This document shows, piece by piece, positions 21,620-23,688 of a DNA stretch of 23,688 nt. The stretch comes from a virus: positions 1 through 23,688 of IMG/VR virus record IMGVR_UViG_3300006916_000389. One strand, given 5' to 3'. A model generated the notes under the pieces. That model saw only the letters and a list, made by a program, of their open reading frames with translations, ran no database searches and was not told where the DNA came from. Each line of letters opens with the position of its first letter. Within the stretch, counting starts at the first letter, position 1. The position numbers and the translations under genes are program-made.

Positions 21620-22570
21620 ATGAGACGGGGTAAGGAAGCTCAAAACTTTAACCTTGACCCTGGTGCTTACCTAGGGACAGCTCCTACACACAGTAAGTCA
21701 AAACCCTTCACTACCCGCAGGGATCTGGGGGAGATGATGTTTTCAACCTCTACTTCCAGCAGGTTGTCTTTGACCAACCTGTTCCTGAACCAACCCATCT
21801 TCCTGATCCTTAGTGGGCCTTCGCTCAATCTGTTGGATCTGGGCAGGATCAACGAGGTAGGGGCCATGAGCTTCGGAGTCAACAACAGCTGGTCTGTATT
21901 CAAGCCTTCATTCTGGACCTGTGCTGACCACCCAAACAGGTTTCTGTACTCGCGGTGGAAAGACCCTAATGTCGTAAAGTTCTGCCCTCTCCCCCTCAAG
22001 AACTCAAAGCTAAGAAGGAAAGAAGGGGAGAAACTAGCGACAGTACAGGACTCTCCTTCTTCTTGTCCCAACGTATTCTTCTACCCCCGTAATCTTCGAT
22101 TCGACCCTAGATCGTTTCTTCAGCAGAACAGCGTCAACTGGGGATCTGAGAGCAAGGAGAGAGATGCTCTCGGGTATACCGGAGCTAGGTCAGTCATGTT
22201 CTCCGCTCTTAGGATCTGTCATCTACTAGGCTTCCGCAGGATCTACCTATGCGGGGCAGACTTTAAGATGGAAGCAGGTCAACAGAACTACGCTTTCCCC
22301 CAGTCACGGGATGCCGGAGCAATAAAAGGAAACAACTCTTCCTACAAAACGAATTCAAAAAGGCTAAAATCCTTGAACGAGGTACTCATCCAATCGGGTA
22401 CTAAGGTTTGGAACTGCAGCCCTACCAGCCAACTAGACGCTTTCCCCTACTTACCTTTCGGTCAGGCAATAGAAAATTGCAAGGACTTGATTCCGGAGCA
22501 AGAAAGCAGCTTGGGATGGTACGATAAGAAAAAAGAAACCAAGACCAAACTAGCGGTCAAGAGGAAATAA
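21620..22570 (+). CDS. DUF115-like putative glycosyltransferase
   Basis: A 316-aa protein with the hallmarks of the DUF115/sialyltransferase-like superfamily. The N-terminal half has IFLILSGPSLNLLDLGRI (60-77), equivalent to 'l-i-G-x-G-P-S-L', then MSFGVNNSW and FWTCADHPNRF, matching the 'g-v-N-x-a ... p-x-Y-x-v-x-x-D' stretch. The second half carries GYTGARSVMFSALRICHLLG (185-204), then FRRIYLCGADFKM with the acidic GADF at 212-215. Members of this superfamily are nucleotide-sugar transferases or MptE-type pyrophosphokinases; in phages the role may be glycosylation of virion or host surface. The ribosome site is weak. It sits between the Cys-rich gene and the tail protein gene. Confidence 0.8.
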   Translation: MRRGKEAQNFNLDPGAYLGTAPTHSKSKPFTTRRDLGEMMFSTSTSSRLSLTNLFLNQPIFLILSGPSLNLLDLGRINEVGAMSFGVNNSWSVFKPSFWTCADHPNRFLYSRWKDPNVVKFCPLPLKNSKLRRKEGEKLATVQDSPSSCPNVFFYPRNLRFDPRSFLQQNSVNWGSESKERDALGYTGARSVMFSALRICHLLGFRRIYLCGADFKMEAGQQNYAFPQSRDAGAIKGNNSSYKTNSKRLKSLNEVLIQSGTKVWNCSPTSQLDAFPYLPFGQAIENCKDLIPEQESSLGWYDKKKETKTKLAVKRK

Positions 22571-22571
22571 A

Positions 22572-23688
22572 ATGGCTAATGAACTGAGTACCAAGTGGAC
22601 TTACCCCCTCACCATGGTGAGTCAGGACAAGAGGGTCCCTCTTCCTGGCGTCATGGACGGATACGCTGGAGAGCTGGCTGGGGTAGATGGATCGGTTCAG
22701 GGTGGTCTACGACCCTTTGGCGGATTCAGGACAGTCTATGAACTCAACTTCTTTTCCCACCCAAACCACAACCACAACTCATTCGTCACCGATTTCTTCC
22801 CCGTCAACTTCAAGATCGACTTCGACTCGTACGGGTATGGGTTTGTTTACAGAGCACAACGACAGACCTCAGCTGCAGCCGGCGTAGTTGAATTCGCATC
22901 GACCGCTAACGATGGCGATACTCTCCAGATTACTTCGACCGATCTTACTGACCGTACTTACCGGGCATTCAGCGGCAGCACCCACGGTTACTCCAACGGA
23001 GATACGGGTAAAGCCGAGACTCGATTCGAGTTTCTGAAGGAAGCAGTCGTAGGCGGGACCATCAGCTTCACATCCGAAGATGGCTTCACTCGTTCCTACA
23101 AGGGTGTCCAAGATGGAAGCACGACCAACGGAACGTACGATCCAGTAGATGGGACAGTCCTATTCAACGTAGGAGGTACTGACCGTTCCTACATTACGGA
23201 ATCTGCTTCGGGCCTGACTCTCCAGTCCTCGATTGAAGACAGTGGCAATCACATCACTTCCTACTCGGGGGGCACGGGTACATCTCAAGAGGGCTTACCT
23301 GACTACACGGACACGTCTGGCTACTACCAAAACTGGGAAGGCCGAACTACGAGAGCCATAGCCACACTAGCTATGACTTCTATCAGTAGTCTGACAGGCA
23401 AGACTGTAATCTTTGAAGACGACACCAAGGCCCATACGATCACCTTTGACGATACTCGTACTGTTTCATCTACGGGACAGGGAGCTGTCTCCACTATCAC
23501 CCAGGTAGAGAAGACCGCCGGAACTCTCAACGGGAAGACGATTATCCTGCAGGATGCAGGGGGCACGAATCACACCGTCACTTTTGATAACACGATCAAC
23601 CAGAAAGCGTCGGGTGCTGCAGCAACCATTACTGTAGCAAACGTAACTTCTCTGAACGGTCTGACTACGATCATCGAAGACTCGAAGA
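22572..23688 (+). CDS. Large tail protein with beta repeats (tail tube B-like), partial
   Basis: ATG 22572 follows GAGGAA, and the frame stays open to the window edge for 372 codons, so the C-terminus is missing. The N-terminus TYPLTMVSQDKRVPLPGVMD and GGLRPFGGF resemble the start of nozzle (tail tubular B-like) proteins of marine podoviruses. From ~residue 113 short beta units recur: DGDTLQI, GGTISFTSEDGF, DGTVLFNVGGTD, LTGKTVIFEDDTKAHTITF, LNGKTIILQDAGGTNHTVTF and LNGLTTIIED, the last three 41-45 residues apart. Position after the adaptor supports the nozzle role. A fiber or decoration function of the repeats is possible. Confidence 0.75.
   Translation, partial: MANELSTKWTYPLTMVSQDKRVPLPGVMDGYAGELAGVDGSVQGGLRPFGGFRTVYELNFFSHPNHNHNSFVTDFFPVNFKIDFDSYGYGFVYRAQRQTSAAAGVVEFASTANDGDTLQITSTDLTDRTYRAFSGSTHGYSNGDTGKAETRFEFLKEAVVGGTISFTSEDGFTRSYKGVQDGSTTNGTYDPVDGTVLFNVGGTDRSYITESASGLTLQSSIEDSGNHITSYSGGTGTSQEGLPDYTDTSGYYQNWEGRTTRAIATLAMTSISSLTGKTVIFEDDTKAHTITFDDTRTVSSTGQGAVSTITQVEKTAGTLNGKTIILQDAGGTNHTVTFDNTINQKASGAAATITVANVTSLNGLTTIIEDSK
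23392..23688 (+). repeat. Tandem beta-repeat units inside the tail protein
   Basis: Three consecutive units in the protein encoded here begin at residues 274 (LTGKTVIFEDD), 319 (LNGKTIILQDA) and 361 (LNGLTTIIEDS). The first two continue with THTITFDDT-like and NHTVTFDNT strands, and the last is cut by the window edge. The DNA copies have diverged, so the repetition is clear at protein level only. Confidence 0.6.

Overview
The window looks like part of the genome of a tailed double-stranded DNA bacteriophage, most likely podovirus-like and of aquatic origin. It carries a terminase large subunit, portal, scaffold-like protein, capsid-like protein and tail-tube-like genes in canonical order. It also has very tight gene packing with start/stop overlaps, strong Shine-Dalgarno sites, and several small basic proteins of a kind I know mainly from aquatic phages and large algal viruses. 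No integrase, rRNA or convincing tRNA is visible. The host cannot be named from the sequence. A Cys-rich motif in one virion gene resembles repeats I associate with planctomycetes and marine viral contigs, which is only a hint.

Left arm (1-9265), almost entirely leftward (- strand), is the presumptive early/middle region for DNA metabolism. From the divergence point leftward it holds: an SF3/P4-type helicase (7850-9265); a small protein with an acidic tail (7545-7838); a ~400 bp gene-free stretch (7141-7544); a 128-aa protein (6754-7140); a ribbon-helix-helix DNA-binding protein (6572-6739); four proteins of unknown function separated by hairpins; a 32-aa membrane peptide (4116-4214); a possible DUF932-like protein (3323-4138); two more unknowns; a single rightward Cys/Lys-rich gene (1496-1714); an unknown (1025-1480); a family-4 type Fe-S uracil-DNA glycosylase (301-1002); and an acidic-tailed protein running off the left edge. 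Several leftward genes are preceded by strong GC-rich hairpins, some with T-tracts and a shared TTCACG-type loop. A structured intergenic RNA candidate lies at 4811-4895.

Right arm (9295-23688), entirely rightward, is the packaging and virion region. It runs: a repeat-containing unknown, an excisionase/MerR-like HTH protein, a candidate small terminase, a small protein, TerL, a small linker gene, portal, scaffold-like protein, major capsid protein and a strong terminator. After the terminator come three tiny Lys/Arg-rich proteins and a 185-aa unknown chained by TAATG overlaps, a tail-tube-A-like adaptor, a 436-aa protein with 32 cysteines and a short collagen-like patch, a DUF115-like putative glycosyltransferase, and a long tail protein with beta-type repeats that is open at the right edge. 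The two arms diverge across only 29 bp (9266-9294), so control elements must overlap coding sequence.

The least ordinary parts are the basic-protein cassette behind the capsid gene, the Cys-rich protein plus DUF115 pair inserted between the two tail-tube-like genes, the hairpin-before-gene architecture of the left arm, and the structured RNA candidate.
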